64,000 nt of DNA from Desmodus rotundus. Taxonomy: Eukaryota > Chordata > Mammalia > Chiroptera > Phyllostomidae. The number at the start of each line of letters is the position of its first letter. Positions within the stretch are counted from its first letter, which is position 1. Both the position numbers and the translations under genes were made by a program. The notes beneath the pieces were generated by a model. It searched no databases. It was not told the origin of the DNA and saw nothing but the letters and a program-made list of their open reading frames with translations. The stretch is from the NCBI RefSeq assembly GCF_022682495.2, contig NC_071397.1, forward strand, positions 16,874,739 through 16,938,738, read 5' to 3'. Positions 14,317 to 27,430 of the stretch are shown in pieces.

Positions 14317-16734
14317 CTGTTTTTAGATTTCAGTAATAGGAAGAACAAAATCAATTAGCAAATGGAAAGTAGTTTCAAATTAGCCTCTAACTAGCTATAC
14401 ACACTATAAAGACAATGTAAAATTCCTCATATCACTGTATTGCACCAATTTTCTAGAAGAATATCCTTAAACAAAAAGCAGGGATTAAATTGAAGTAAGC
14501 AGTGTGGTTCTGCTTTTTTAACCATAATTCAGGCACTGGGGAGCCAAAGTGAATTTAAAAGTATAAATAATTCTGAAATAAGTGGTGATGATTTAACCAG
14601 CTAACATTGGTGTTATCTGAAAGCTATTGCGTAGTCATAGAAAAATGAATGGGGTGAGAGACCTGAGGAGTCTCCTGCTTGTCAAATCAAGTAACACTCT
14701 GTGGTAGACTTAAGTTCAAGGTGCTTTCATCAAAGCACCTTAAGACACCATCCCTAGTGCTAATGCTAATGAGTATGAATTTGAGGAGGGGCTGCCCAAC
14801 CACAATATTCACCTGCATCCTTCCTTTCTTCCCCTACGTGATCTATACCAACTGCCTGCATTTACTTGCCACTCACTCACTTCCCAGCCCCACGACATCT
14901 GGTTTTTCTCCTCCCTAATGCTGTCCTGCAGTCTAACGTCACTAAGCACCTCCTGGTCACAGCCCCTTTTGCTATGCCTCATCACACCTTCCTTCCATCT
15001 CTCCACTGCCCTGGGTTCCAGGACACTGCCCCAAGTTTTCAAACATACTCTTATCAGCAGAACCCTTCTTTCAAACAAGATTTTGCCTACAATTCCTATT
15101 GTTTACCATAGCTTTAGAGTAAAACTTGAAATCAGTCTTCAAATTTTGTCCTTTTTCAAGGTAGTTTTGTCTATTAGTGGCATTTTTATACATTTTTAAT
15201 CACCCTGGAAATTTTTACCCAAAACAAATAAACCAACAAAAAAACCTGTTGGGTTTTTTTTTAATTGCATTAACTCTAAATATTAATGTAGAATTCACAT
15301 CTTAACTGGAGAAGCTGACATCTTAACATTATTGAGAACTCCAGTAATGGATCTCCTGATGCTGCCTTTGACTTGGATTTATTAAGCTTCTCAGATCTGC
15401 GGGTTTGTAGTTTTCATCAAATTTGGAATAGGTTTGGACATTTTTATTAGACATTTCTCTCTTCTTCCTACCTCTACATCGTCTTCTGTACCTCCTGCCC
15501 ACAGGAGCGGCCCTGAACTCCACTCAGTGTGACTGCTTCTGGAATATTCCAAGCTGCATTTGGAATAGTGCTCCCAGAAAGAAAGCCACTCTCCTTGTGT
15601 GTGCCCCTTCTTTCAAGGACCACAGGCTTGTGCTATCTGTCATCCAGTGCCTGGAGTATATCTGGACTAGTTTTATAGTTGTGTGTGGCCGGAGGGTATG
15701 CAAAACTTGTACTGTCTCGTGAGCAAAACCAAAAGTCTGTTCATTCACACTTAAGAGTAATGTAGTAAAAATCTAGGTGTACCATCAAAGTGGGACTTTA
15801 TGAGGCTTACAAATACCAAAATCTCTGGGTCTTTATTCTAGTTTAGTGTCTCCAGAAAAGTATCTTCCAGTCTCCTTTCTGGAAGGAGTAGATGTTGAGT
15901 TGCTAGGATTCTGGAGCTGAGCAGAAGAAGAATTTCAGTGGGGTTGGGAGAGATGGATCACTCTTTAAAGAGTAAGCAGTTACTTACATTCATCCTCCTG
16001 ATTTCAAGGGTATTCTTCATTCCTTTCTCCCCTGTGCTTGGTATCAGGCACCTGATTAGTAGCTCACTAATTCACTTTGTACAGAAATTGTGCCTCTGCT
16101 TCTTTGGAGGGAGGAGTAGGAATGGACGACTGACGGGGGCCACCAGGCATAGTGTCTGTCCAGGGGCTCTGGCTAATCGTTACTGAGCATTTCAAATGCC
16201 CCGACCTTTCAGCACCCTGCTGAAAGGATATGATGAGCATATCCTTGTACCTAAACGGCTCTAAATCCAAAGTTTCTCCAGGGTTCTGTGGGGCCGATCA
16301 TCCTGATTTTTATCTAAATTTCTCTTCACAGGAACTTAATTTTTATTTTCATCCACCCCATTAATTCATTTGGCATTCTCCCATTTACTTTGCATCTTCA
16401 CGTGCTTGTGTTACATTACAAATATCTCCTCATTGTACACAAGAGCGGGTTTATGCTTCTGTTTCTTGTTCTTTGTTATACCTACTTACAACAGGAGGTT
16501 CCTACCTCTATTTGGGTAAGAATCCAATCTTAATTATACTACATGTCAGTCACATTTTCAACAATTCTTCCTCTATTTCTGCTCTTTTTTAGGTTCTTTG
16601 CTCATTACTGTTTCTTGTATCTCATTTCATCTTCGTTCTTGGATTCATCTTACAGCTTTCAAGAGAACATCATTTTTCCGTTGAGTGCACAGGGAGATAA
16701 GCTTTCTGAAATTTTCCATCAAAAGACTATTGGA

Positions 16735-17365
16735 TAAAAAGGAAGTGGTACATCTCTATAATGAAATATTACTCAGCCATAAAAACAAATGAAATCTTAC
16801 CATTTGTGACCACATGGATGGACCTAGAGGGTACTATGCTAAGCTAAACAAGTCAGACAGAGCAAGGCAAACACCATACGTGTTCACATATATGTAGAAT
16901 CTCAAAAAAGTAAAAATAAACAAACAGAAACCGACTCATACAGAGAACAAATTGGTGGTGTCAAATGGAAGGGTGGGGGGGGTCCAGGGGACCGGGGGGA
17001 AAGGGAGGAGGGATTAAGAAGTACAAATTGGCAATTAAAAAATATTCATGGGGATGTACAGGGTAGGCAAACTAGGTGTGCAGTGAAGAGGACACGAAAC
17101 ACTGAGTTTATTCTTACATTATTAATTATTATATTATTTTCCACATGGACAACTGTAAACCTACTTTTGCTTGCCTCTGTAAAGTGTAGCATAGGGAATA
17201 GAGTCAGTAATATTGTAATAACTGTGTATGGTGCCGGGTGGGTACAAGGCTTATTGGAGGATCCGTTTGTAAGTTATATAAACATCTAACCACCATGCTG
17301 TATACCTGAAACTAACAGAATATTTAATGTCAACTGTAATTGAAAATTTAAAAAATAAATAAAGA
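16735..17365 (+). mobile_element. 5'-truncated L1 3' end
   Basis: It starts in the ORF2 C-terminal part at aatgaaatattactcagcca, continues through the warm phrase accacatggatggacctaga and the usual 'actcatacagagaac' stretch, has a G-rich 3' UTR block near 16970-17010, and ends in acctgaaactaacagaatat and an A-rich tail near 17350. The G-rich block and the ending differ from the L1 at 47217-55300, so it is a different, older subfamily. Confidence 0.85.
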
Positions 17366-18244
17366 GAAAGAAGAGAAAGTTTTTTAACTTTCTGAATTGT
17401 GTACAGTGTACATGTCTTTATTTCCTTACTCCAAATCATACTTGACGGGGTACAGGGTTCTAGGTTTTAAATCACCTCCCGGGGGAGCTGCACTGTTTCA
17501 GGCTTTTTTCCCACCGATGGGGCAGATCAGATGCCCAGAGAAACCTCCTCACATTCCCACCACTGCGGTTGTTGGGTAAAACATTTGGGTGGGCAGAGTG
17601 AAAGCAAATGTCTCCGGAGGCAAAAGGGAGGAGAACATTGCTTTCCCAGGGCTTCTTCCTTCCCTAGGCCTGTCCTGCTGGCCAGAGCCACCTTGAGGTT
17701 TGGCCGAGTTTAACATGGGTCCCAACATCCCCAATGGACCAAACCCATCTGCTGTCCCCAAAACAAAGTCACCCTGTCTGTTTTATGAGCCATTCCCCAG
17801 ACTTCATCTTGAGGCCCACACGCCCAACCACTGGGAGTACAAGGAGATGGAGGGAAAGAAAGGCAGGGAGCGTAGGAGGGGAAATGTCCCCCTAGCAGTT
17901 CCCGAACAACACTTTCATCAATAACCCAGACGCCTGCCCTATCTGCTCTTCAGCTTGGAATTTCTCCATTGAGAAGTATAGCAGTATTCTTTATATCAGT
18001 TCTCTAAACTTGCTCTGCTCTGTGTTTATTCTACTGTGGTTGCTCTACCCATCCACCCCCTATTCTTCCTTCAAATCCCTCAAAACACCTGGTTATCTTA
18101 TGGCACCTTATTGTGTTTTTCAGCACTCTTTTAGATTGTCTTTTTCTTTTCTGAATACCTTTTTTTCTTGTCTCAATGTATCACAGTGTCTGATATAGTA
18201 TAATCGATGTCTTCTGAAGAAAAGAAAAATGGATGTCAAACGGA

Positions 18245-19135
18245 AAGATGACCATGATGTATTCATTCATTTATAAATCCACTCATCCATTTAAAATGTT
18301 TAACAAAATCTGCTGTGTATTAGACATAGTTCTAAGCATTGGGAAATAGCAAGTGTTCCTCTTTTCAAGGGGCTTATGTGCTAGAGCACCATTAGGTTTA
18401 AAGAAAATACAAGTTGAAGATTGATATAAATAACACAATAACATCTTCATGTGTAAATGGACATGTGTATACCTGTGTATGCGTGTGTATCCTTTCAGAT
18501 ATAATTTCCAGGGGGTGGGATTGGAGAAGCAGTACATCAGAAGGCTTGTTTTCACTGTTTATATTTGTCTGTGCTTTATTGGTCATCAGCACGATTGATT
18601 CAGGCTCTGTTCCAGGCACGTAGGATACACCAGTGAAAGAAGCAGGCAAACATTTTTGCCTTTTTGGAGATCACATACTAGCAAGCAAAGTCAGACACTA
18701 AACAATAAACATAATAAACTAGACCCTTATCTAGTATATTATCAGGTGCTAAGGACTATGGGAAAATAGAATTAAAAATTTTCATCTATGGAGTGAAAAG
18801 CACTGGGTTGCCATTTTACATAGGTTGATAAGAGTAGACTTTATTGAGAAAGTAACATTTCAGCAAAAACTTAAAGTGGGAATCACATGGAAAAGGAGGA
18901 AAAGGTGTTCTAAGCAGAAGGAAGAACAAATGCAAAGGTTTCATTGAGGTAGCAAGCCTGGCATGTTCCGGGGTCAGCAAAGAAGCAGTGGGCCTGGAAC
19001 GGAGTAGATGAAGGAGGTAGAGTGAGAAGTAAAGCTGGAGAGGAGCTGGAGGAAGGGAGTTGGAACAAAGAGGATTTGGAAGCCCCTGGAAAGTTTTTGA
19101 GAAGAGTGGAATTATCTGACATGTCTTGAAACGGT
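18245..19135 (+). repeat. Ancient interspersed repeat, family not assigned
   Basis: Two adjoining pieces read like a common ancient mammalian repeat: an opening tattcattcatttataaat with 'agacatagttctaagcattg', then a second copy from about 18600 with 'ggctctgttccaggcacg', and phrases such as gaacaaatgcaaaggtttc and aagcctggcatgttccgg further on. I recognise the pattern but not its exact family. Confidence 0.45.
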
Positions 19136-20219
19136 TGTTGGGCTTCCTTAGAATCAACTGAAGGGAGGCAAAGGTGGGAGCAGGGGTTTCCCGAAGCATC
19201 CCGACCCAGGCACCAGATCCACGTGACTCACGCACACCTGTGATCATGCAGTGACTCCTCAAGGATGACTTATCACTTGATGAGTTAAAGGACCAAACAC
19301 TTAACCTGCCATCACAATCCAATCCAGCCTACCTTCCCAAACCTACAACTCACTAGTCCCCATGTTCATAAACCCCATGTTCTTTGCACTATTCCTATAG
19401 GCTCTTGTGTCAGTGTCTTGTGCAAACTAGTTTCTCCACCAAGAGTCCCTTTCTTCTGTACCTCCTGAATGCCTGAACCGGGCTCATTCTTCACGGCATG
19501 ATACAACCGCCTACTTCAGCTGACTTCGGTCCACTGTCCAATTTGAATATAACCTTTCCTACCTCTGACCCCCTGCTCTAAGACATGGGAAGAGTATGGT
19601 GAAGGCAGCATTTCCCAAAGTGAGGGCAGCAGAACAGACACCAGCCCCAGGAGAGATTCTGGGAATCAAGGGTTCCGTGGGCAAGCACATCTGGGTAATG
19701 CCCCACATCACAACCTCCCCTCAGAAATTCACATCATGCAGCATAAACTGAATGTCCTCAAAAGTCCTTTGGTAAAAAAAATTTGATAACTTTGTCTAAC
19801 CCAGCTTTTGACAGATGTATTTGACTTTGGAACCCTTTTAATCACAGAATACTTACTACCATTCTATGAGACTACTGTTCCAAGGTTCTCACATAATACT
19901 TGGAGCTGGAGACCTGAGTTCTAGTTTGGATTAAGCACCTCTCAGACCCAGGCCCAGCTTAGGCAATCGTGTATCCTAACACAGCTGAATGTCTGCAGGC
20001 CCAAGCAGGAAAAGCAGACGTCCAAAAACCTATAGGGTAACAAGACATCCCAAAATGGAGTCTCCTAGACACTGGCACTAGCCTACTAGGTTTTGACAAA
20101 CATGGCTCTCTAGTTCCTGCAGATTAAATGGCTTACTTCCCCCACAACGCTTAGGGCCACGTGGGTTGTGATGACAAATTACCAGCTGTGACCTCTCCAA
20201 TGAGGGGACTTATCAACGT

Positions 20220-20410
20220 CTCATCCAACTGTGATGAACTTACTCTATGTGTCCCTCTTTGAAGCTTACCTACTTGCATACATGGCCTCTCTTCCCTTCT
20301 ATCCCCTAAGGGTGGGGTCTCCTTCCGGGTTATTTTTTGTCTCCTTCAGAGCATGGCAGAGGACCTCAAACATGGTTGGAACTCAATAAATACACACTGC
20401 ACAAATATTT
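20220..20410 (+). mobile_element. L2-like 3' tail
   Basis: It ends with ggcagaggacctcaaacatg and ttggaactcaataaataca, close to the standard L2/MIR-type ending 'to the nearest ... caataaata'. Upstream similarity is weak. Confidence 0.4.
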
Positions 20411-20609
20411 AAAGATGAATGAGTCATTTAAGCCTCAAAAATTCAAAATTAGTCTCAGAGATCATGAAAAATTAGATAAAATCTAAGAAGTGAAGTGATC
20501 TGGTCAAAACAGCAAGCATTACAAGAGAAATAGTTCTGTATCACTTACTAGAACTCTTACTAGCAAACCAGCACTGCCAATAATGGCAAACATTAGACAT
20601 TTAAGCTGT

Positions 20610-20785
20610 TAGGTGCAATTCTCAGTGGCTCACATGTTAGAACCCTCTTAAGGTGGGTACTATTCTTACCCCACTTTACAGGTGAGAAAACTAAAGCACA
20701 GAGAGGTAAAGTAACTCACCTGAGGTCCCTCAGACAGCGAGTGATATATTCACACCCCAACAGTCTCATTCCAAAGCCCACAATC
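20610..20785 (+). repeat. MIR-type SINE
   Basis: Clear MIR phrases in order: aaggtgggtactattcttac, cactttacaggtgagaaaac, gcacagagaggtaaagtaac and tcacctgaggtccctcagac. Confidence 0.8.
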
Positions 20786-22244
20786 AACCACTGTGCAACC
20801 CTCCTCCTCCTCCCTTTCACCAGCATTTGCTCACTCGAGCATCCCAACCACTGCAGGTTACGAGCCACGTGGAAACTGAGACCCCACACAGCTTAAAGAC
20901 TGCTCAGTGTCCCACAGCTCATCTTTAGCCCACGGCTCTCTTTCCACAATGTAGCACTGGCTCAGTGGTCCCCCTCACTACGATGGAGCCTTCCCTGAGA
21001 GCCAACTGCCAAGAAAGGGGCACAGGGGTGAAGTGGAGGCTGCTGTTAGGGGACTATCATGCTGGAGATGAAGAATTAAAATTGGCACTGAATTGAAAGG
21101 AAGAGGTGTATTCGGGGGAGGGGTGGGCACAAGGAAGTACTGGCAGTGCCGTGCAACCACCTCACAGGAAGGTAAAGGGGTGTGAGAAGCCTGGGGAGGC
21201 GGTAAAATGGACAGAGAGACTCCAAAGGGAAGGGAAGGCAGACAGGAAATAGTTCAGCAAAGTCAGAAAAATCGTCTTATTTGTAATTGCATACATTTTC
21301 AGCACCTGTCCAAAAGAAAATTACGCCTTATGAACTCAAGAAGTATAGTGTGGAATTGGGAAGGTTTAAGGAGCTTTCACAAGAGAATTTGGTATAATGT
21401 GTAGCACATAATAGGCACTCAATAAATGTTTGTTCCAAATAAAAGAGACAAAAAGAGAAAAATATGAGAATTGCTTTCATAAAGAGAAAGGTACCTAAGG
21501 GAGTAGGGGCTCAAGAAATATTATTTTTTATGTGTGCTCCATGAGAAGCCGGGAGAGCTGTGAAAGATGATCTGAGGCATTTTCAAAGAGCCCTTAGCCT
21601 CTGATTCCATCCATGAGAGCCCCTGGGGAGGCTGTGGACGCTCTCACTGGGGGCTTTTGAGAACGTGTCTTAGAGAGCCACTTGTGGGGGGGTGGTCTGG
21701 ATTATTTCGAAATGGACGAATTTAGGTAGAGAGGACAGACCAAAGGACCCGGCAGGTTTTTCAGTTTTAATTTTCATGTAATGTCCTCAGAAGCTGAAGT
21801 TTCCAGTCCACTCTCCACGGAACAGAGATGAACCGGATAGACCAGCAGACATCGCCATCCGACCAACTGAGGAGGGCTGAGTAATTTGGAAACCTTCCAG
21901 AAGCGCTTGGTTAAATTGTAGCCCATTTACTTCATGAAGAAATAAACCACAGAAAGCCCCTTTTAAACATGCACGCAGAAAGCAGGACAAAATGCTGAGA
22001 TTATCTGTTCAGGATTTGCTTTAAAAGAGCCCAGGCAGCACTCATTTATTTTTGAGAAAATATATGATTAACTATAGTTAACTACAAATTCAGATGTTGT
22101 GCATTAGACCAGCTCCTCAAAGTTTGAAAGCATTTAATATTATATATCGCTGCCATTTGGACTAAATTGTTTTTTTAATGTACACAATATTACAAATTTA
22201 ATTTGAGCTGTTTGAATCAGTCTGTAAAAAAGATTTGATTATAC

Positions 22245-22395
22245 CTGAGTGTTCTGGCCCCGGCTTTTCCGTATCTCAGTAATCTTGGCGGTAATTGGCT
22301 GATTAGGCGTCTCACACTCCATCTTTGCCTCAGTTTCCATGGTAATGTTACAGGAGCTATTATAGATGAGAACTTCATCTCTTTCCACTTTAGGG
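22245..22395 (-). CDS. PKHD1: PKHD1 exon 35 (just before the first G8 domain)
   Basis: A 151-bp exon, acceptor gtttcag, donor gtataa. It completes a Ser codon and reads [20 protein letters not shown], then [18 protein letters not shown], ending GQNTQ at a codon boundary. NSS and NIT are sequons. In the recalled human protein the next exon opens the first G8 domain a few residues later, at about residue 1928. That next exon (36) was not found in the 22.2 kb of lower coordinates, so intron 35 is longer than that. Confidence 0.95.
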
Positions 22396-23259
22396 CTGAA
22401 ACGAGAGGGGAGGTTAAATGGGGTGTCATCAATCTTAATGAAATGCAATTATTTTTACTCTTATTAATCATTGCAAGCCATTAGCTTGTGGCAACTACAG
22501 GCCACCATTTGTCAAATTTTGCAAATTTCTGTAATTTTGTTTCCATTCTTTTATTGTTTATTTGTTTTCCCTTTATCTGCACACCCTGCAATGAAAATGC
22601 ACATGGCAAATATCTTTCACTGAGGCCTTTCTCTTTCCCAAGCCTATCAGGAACATTAGCAAAAGCTTCTCCAAGCCCAACTTAACGAACAATGTGCAAA
22701 CAATACTTCCCGTTCCAAAAATGGAAGCAAATGTTAGGAGGTTTTTTTTCTTTTTCTTTTCCCCTTTCCTCTTCCTGTTTTTACTCACACTTACTGTTGG
22801 GGGAGTGAATTGCCTGAATCCCCCCAGGGCAGATGGAGAAATTGGAAAACCCACACAACTGGCTAACTGGTCCCTAATTCCAACTGTGAAAAAATGAGCT
22901 CATTTAAGCTTTCAATTCCCTCTCCCCAGCTGATGGCAATGAGGCTCTGTTGCTAGCAGTGGAACATTAACTTAGTAAATTAATTAAACTTACTTAACAG
23001 CCCAGACTAAGGAGATTCGATATATGTGCCAGTTATACTACCAGCCACTCGCTTTAAAAGTCCTCTTGCTTTAAGGAGAGAAGCCAGACTGCATTTAAAA
23101 TGAAAAACAGCATTACGGGAAGTCTAAAAATATGCAGTGTAGGGGAGAGGAGAGCATGGATATCAGAGGGTAATGTCCCCAACAGGTGTGATATTTATTC
23201 AACAATAATCCTGGCTTTAGGCATTGTTGCAACGAACTCAAAGATTATTAATGCAGGAT

Positions 23260-23420
23260 ATTTTAAACTTTTCAACAATTTCATATGTATGATCTCATTT
23301 CAGCCTGTAAAGCAGGTAAACGTGTAAAAAAATATAACCCAAGATGATCAGGGGGTTTGCATAAAGTCAAACAAAATTATGGCAGGTCTGAGATTAGAAC
23401 CCAGGTGTCCTGTCTCCTAC
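23260..23420 (+). repeat. MIR-type SINE
   Basis: MIR-like phrases: tgatctcatttcagcctgta, then a core near taacccaagatgatcagg, and gattagaacccaggtgtcc close to the end. Confidence 0.65.
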
Positions 23421-25427
23421 AGCAGTATTCTCAGGCTTTGAGACGCAGGCCGAACATCAGCCAGGTAACAGAGCTGGTAGGAAGGTCTTCATAGGAAGAC
23501 CAGGAAGAGTGGTAGAAAGGTCATAAGGTTACTGCTTGAGAAACGGAATCATGTTGAACTAGAGCATCATTTTTCAAATCAATGTCACAGTGGTTGCTCC
23601 TGCAATTTGCTAAAAACAATGAGCAGGATAACTCCCATGTGTACGTAATCTTCTCTCCTTTCTGCTAAAATATTCCTGGATCCAAACCCACCCATGACGT
23701 GACTTCCATGCCCATTCTGCTCTAGACCTGCTGCAGGTTGTCGGTGTATGAACACCATGGGGCCGGGACTGAACACACCTGGTTTGGGATGACTGTTGGG
23801 GCTGGGGCCCTCCCTTAATCTGCACCCTCCGTCTCATAGCACCTAACTCTGTGTTGGTTTGGTAGCCCCGCACCCAAACTGACATGGTGGTAAACCCAAA
23901 GTCTCAGAGCTGCGGTTGCTTGAGGATTTCACCATGCTGTATTTGTTCACCTGATTTCTGGGAAGCATCAGCACACAGAAGCTAAGCTTGGTGGCAGACC
24001 AGCTAGATTTGAATTTCCAAGCAAATATTTACCATCCATATGGCACTGCGAAGAGACGACCCTCTAAGCTTTGGTTTCCATGTTTATAAAAAGGAGTTAC
24101 TAATCATCAAGTGCCTATTTTACAAAAGTGTTGAGGGAGTGGGGCAAAATGATGCCTATAGAATGATTTACACAGAATCTGGCATACATTAAATGTCAGA
24201 TGAGGCAGTTCTTACTATGGTGTTTGGCGGTACTGGTGTTGGTGGAATTATTGCTAAAATGTAAATGAGTGAATTTACATTCATTATTGTTCCATGTCAC
24301 GTCACCTATCTGGACCCATTGCCCAAATACACTGCGACTCTGGAGCCCGTAATGCAGCTAAATCCATGTCGCCGAGCCGTCATCCAAGGGGCAGACAAAG
24401 CCACAGGGAAAACTACAGCACTTGCTCCTGCAGTGTCGGTTGTACTCAAAGATTCAGAAAGAAAAAGCAAAGTAATTTAACTTTTAAATGAAAATGTAAT
24501 GTAATATTTAGATGAATATGGAAATAGGGTGGAATAGAATCAGAATTCACACAGACTGTTCAAATAAAACACCTAACATCGAACCAACTGCTGCTGTATC
24601 AGGCCACCTTGCGCTCCAGGCTAGAACCTTTCTTTTGCAGCGGGGGGTAGGGAGGCTATCTGACACAGTTTGAGAAGGCAGTGAAGTTGGTTTACCACCC
24701 ATCACATTCCTTGTGGATTGATTCTCAGATAGCTACTTCCATTTAGGAAGGTTCACAAACCATCTGATGAATGATGCATTCCAGAAATTTGTCAGGAATG
24801 ACAACAGCTTAGTTGGTGTTATTCCTAATTCTAAATTTCCAGAATTCCTTTTTTCCCCTTTTTAGGCAAGTACAAGAATATATGCCCATCAGCTCTCTCT
24901 GTTGTGTGCCCTCCTCTCATGTTCATTACCAATCACATGAGCAAGGTTTTTGTACTTAGTATATGAATGACTTGGGACACCAACATGAACTCAAGGAAAG
25001 GAATGACCAACTTCCTTTATAGACTTTCTTGATCTTGGGCTTCCACCCTTCCAGTGAGCTTTCTTCTGCCCATTCTAGGCTCTTTGTCAGCAATGCTTAC
25101 AGTAAAAAGGGGTGTGTCACTTCTTCCTTCCATTTGCCTGTAGCAATGCTCTGTCTTCCCTAAATAATGTTCTTCTTGCTCCGAAGGAGTTAAAACCTTT
25201 ATCTGTTAGCTTAGACTTTTTTACAAGCTTTAGCTCATATTTTTTTGTGTTTGTTCCTGATTATCTCACTAGATATTTCTTTCATTAAAAAGCCATCATC
25301 AAAATTAGCAGAAACTCCAGGATATCAAAAATAGTCTATCATCTACAAAATTTCTGAGTTTCTTAATAGCTACTATTCAGTGTTTTCTTCCATGATGATC
25401 CTGGGAACTAAGTACTGTACTTGACAA

Positions 25428-25903
25428 GATTTAAATACAAATATAAACACACGGATATAGAGAGATACGTGGACATAGACGATACAGACATGCATGTGCA
25501 GACATGTGTGCGCACACATGTTTGATTTAAATATAAATATAAACATACGGATGTAGAGAGATATGTGGACATAGACGATACAGACATACATGCACAGGCA
25601 TGTATGCTCACATGCATGCTCACATATGTTTGATTTAAATACAAATATAAACACACAGATATAGAGAGATACGTGGACATAGACTATACAGACATGCATG
25701 CACACACATGTTTGATTTAAATACAAACATAAACACACGGATGTAGAGAGATACGTGGACATAGACTATACAGACATGTATGTACAGGCATGCATGCTCA
25801 CATGCATGCACACACGTGTTTGATTTAAATACAAATATAAGCATACGGATATAGAGAGATACGTGGGCATAGACGATACAGACATGCATGCACACGCATG
25901 TCT
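25428..25903 (+). repeat. Minisatellite of five units alternating 108 and 82 bp
   Basis: Units begin with gatttaaata at 25428, 25524, 25632, 25714 and 25822, giving lengths of 96, 108, 82, 108 and about 82 bp. The first 65 bp or so of each unit are nearly identical, with atagagagatacgtggacat or a close variant in all five. The lengths differ by a CATG-rich insert near the unit's end. The long open frames on the minus strand, with repeated Tyr, Val, Cys and Leu, are read out of this repeat and are not genes. Confidence 0.95.
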
Positions 25904-26184
25904 ATTGTGAGGGAACATGGCAGAAGCTTTTGGTCCAAGTGATAGCAAACAGAGTTCTAGAACCTGTGTCCTGACCACTCTTCTATTGTTATTTCAGTTG
26001 GTCTGATCAGATCCAAAAGGAAGCCAGTTATCTTGGTGCACACACTCTCCAGGACAGGCAGTGAAAACCACTTGCTTCATTCTATCTTCCTCACTTGGGC
26101 TGAAACTGCTTCCTATGGTTCCGAAATCTCATTGAACCATGCGGACCTGCCAAGGCTCTCTTCTCTGATGCTGGCAGCATGGCG

Positions 26185-26285
26185 TGGTGCTAAGTACACT
26201 GAGAGTCAGGAGCCTTGGGTTCTGGTCCTGACACTGCCAAGGCTTTTCTCTGTGACTTGGGAGGATATTTAATCTGTTCTTAGAA
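26185..26285 (+). repeat. MIR-type fragment
   Basis: Phrases tcaggagccttgggttctgg and tgacactgccaaggcttttc, then ctgtgacttgggaggat, follow the MIR central region. Confidence 0.55.
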
Positions 26286-26429
26286 GAGAAACTAAACTCC
26301 CTACATGACCCCCTGAGCTCATGCAAAGTCACTTTCTTTCCTCCTCACTCTACTGCCCTCTGGCCTCTGACAGTTTGTAAAACTTGATGGGTCCTTTGCA
26401 TTTGCTACCTTCCTGCCTGACTCTCCATA

Positions 26430-26680
26430 AGGATACCTCCTTCTCCTTAGCTCAACATTAAAGACACTTCTTCAGAGAAGCTTCCTCTGAGCACATTGTA
26501 TAAAGTTATTGTCTTTGTCACAACATGGGTCCATTTGTTTATTGCCTGGCTTTCTCCTCTACCCCTAAGGGCAGTTGTCTTACTCTCCATGGAGTCACCA
26601 GCTCCTGACACAGTGCCTAGAACATAGTAGGAGCTTGATGACTGGGTGGATGGACAGATGGGTGGGTGGATGGATGAACC
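26430..26680 (+). mobile_element. L2 LINE 3' end
   Basis: Order of L2 phrases: acttcttcagagaagcttcc, then gtccatttgtttattgcctg, and at the end ctgacacagtgcctagaaca followed by tagtaggagcttgatgac. This matches the well-known L2 3' tail. Confidence 0.75.
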
Positions 26681-26889
26681 GGGCACACTTTCACCATAGA
26701 TACGCATATCTCCCTTTGCCAATTGACATCAAATCCATAGCGATAGTGACTGGCAGTAGAATAAAGTATTTGATAGAAATGGGTCCCCTGCTAAGATCCT
26801 GAAAAGTAGTTATCTGGGTTCACAGGCATAATATGAAAAGAAACCAAGGTATGCCACTTGGAACATGATAATGCCCTTTGTATAATTTA

Positions 26890-27430
26890 TTTTACAGTAT
26901 GTTTTCTGGTTATTGAATTAGTACATGTTCACTGAAAAAATACATAAAAATCAACAACTAAAATAAATATGACCAGTACTACAGCCACCTGGGAGTGAGT
27001 ACTGTCGTTGTCATAGAATACATCCTTCTAGTCTTTTTTCTAACCACCTGTCGTATGTGTGTGAAAACGTGTGCATTATATACACCATTAAGAATAAATA
27101 ATACACTATTTTGTGATGTGCACCTTTCACTTTTCAATATATTATAAGCATGTCACTCTTTGGTTAAATATTCTACAACATGATTTTTAAAGGTTTCTTA
27201 CATATTATCATTTAGATGCATTTTCATTATTAAACACTTATTTCAAATGTTCTGTTATGATACTTAAAACTTCAAAGGACATGGTTTTTCATAAATATCA
27301 CATATTTCTAACTGCTTTCATAAAATAACCCTAGAAGTGAAATTGCCGGGTCTCCAAATATGAAGAATTTCAAGGTTATTAGGGCATCCTGTCCAAGTGA
27401 CCTCTGCAGAGTGCTCTAACCTTCCTTCTC
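26890..27430 (-). mobile_element. Ancient L1-like fragment (reverse orientation)
   Basis: It reads like the reverse complement of an old L1 3' region: an ending near aagtgaaattgccgggtctc, with an upstream stretch atattctacaacatgatttt. Diverged, and the subfamily is not assigned. Confidence 0.5.

Larger units (their letters stand above)
1..22244 (-). other. PKHD1: PKHD1 intron 35 (5' part)
   Basis: No coding exon could be supported here on either strand; short open frames show no domain and no exon-like splice context. The recognisable content is ancient MIR, L2 and L1 fragments plus simple repeats, listed separately. Long stretches, for example 3650-5110, 5300-7340, 8230-12320, 12360-13690, 14330-14790, 15200-16730, 17370-18240, 19140-20220 and 20950-22240, show nothing I can name. 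Confidence 0.85.

Noticed and set aside
13971..14354. A 127-codon Pro/Leu/Ser/Phe-rich frame on the minus strand
   Set aside because: It lies over a polypurine tract; composition alone explains the open frame.
1..22244. PKHD1 exon 36, expected next on the minus strand
   Set aside because: I looked for the expected start of the G8 domain after exon 35 and saw no match with splice sites. A protein-to-DNA alignment would settle it.
25428..25903. Regularly spaced direct repeats that might suggest a CRISPR array
   Set aside because: The units are 82-108 bp and contiguous, without unique spacers, and the host is a mammal.
25373..25978. Overlapping minus-strand open frames rich in Val, Tyr, Cys and Leu, suggesting a repetitive membrane protein
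   Set aside because: They are read out of the minisatellite units; all frames stay open because the unit lacks stops, and there are no splice or start signals.
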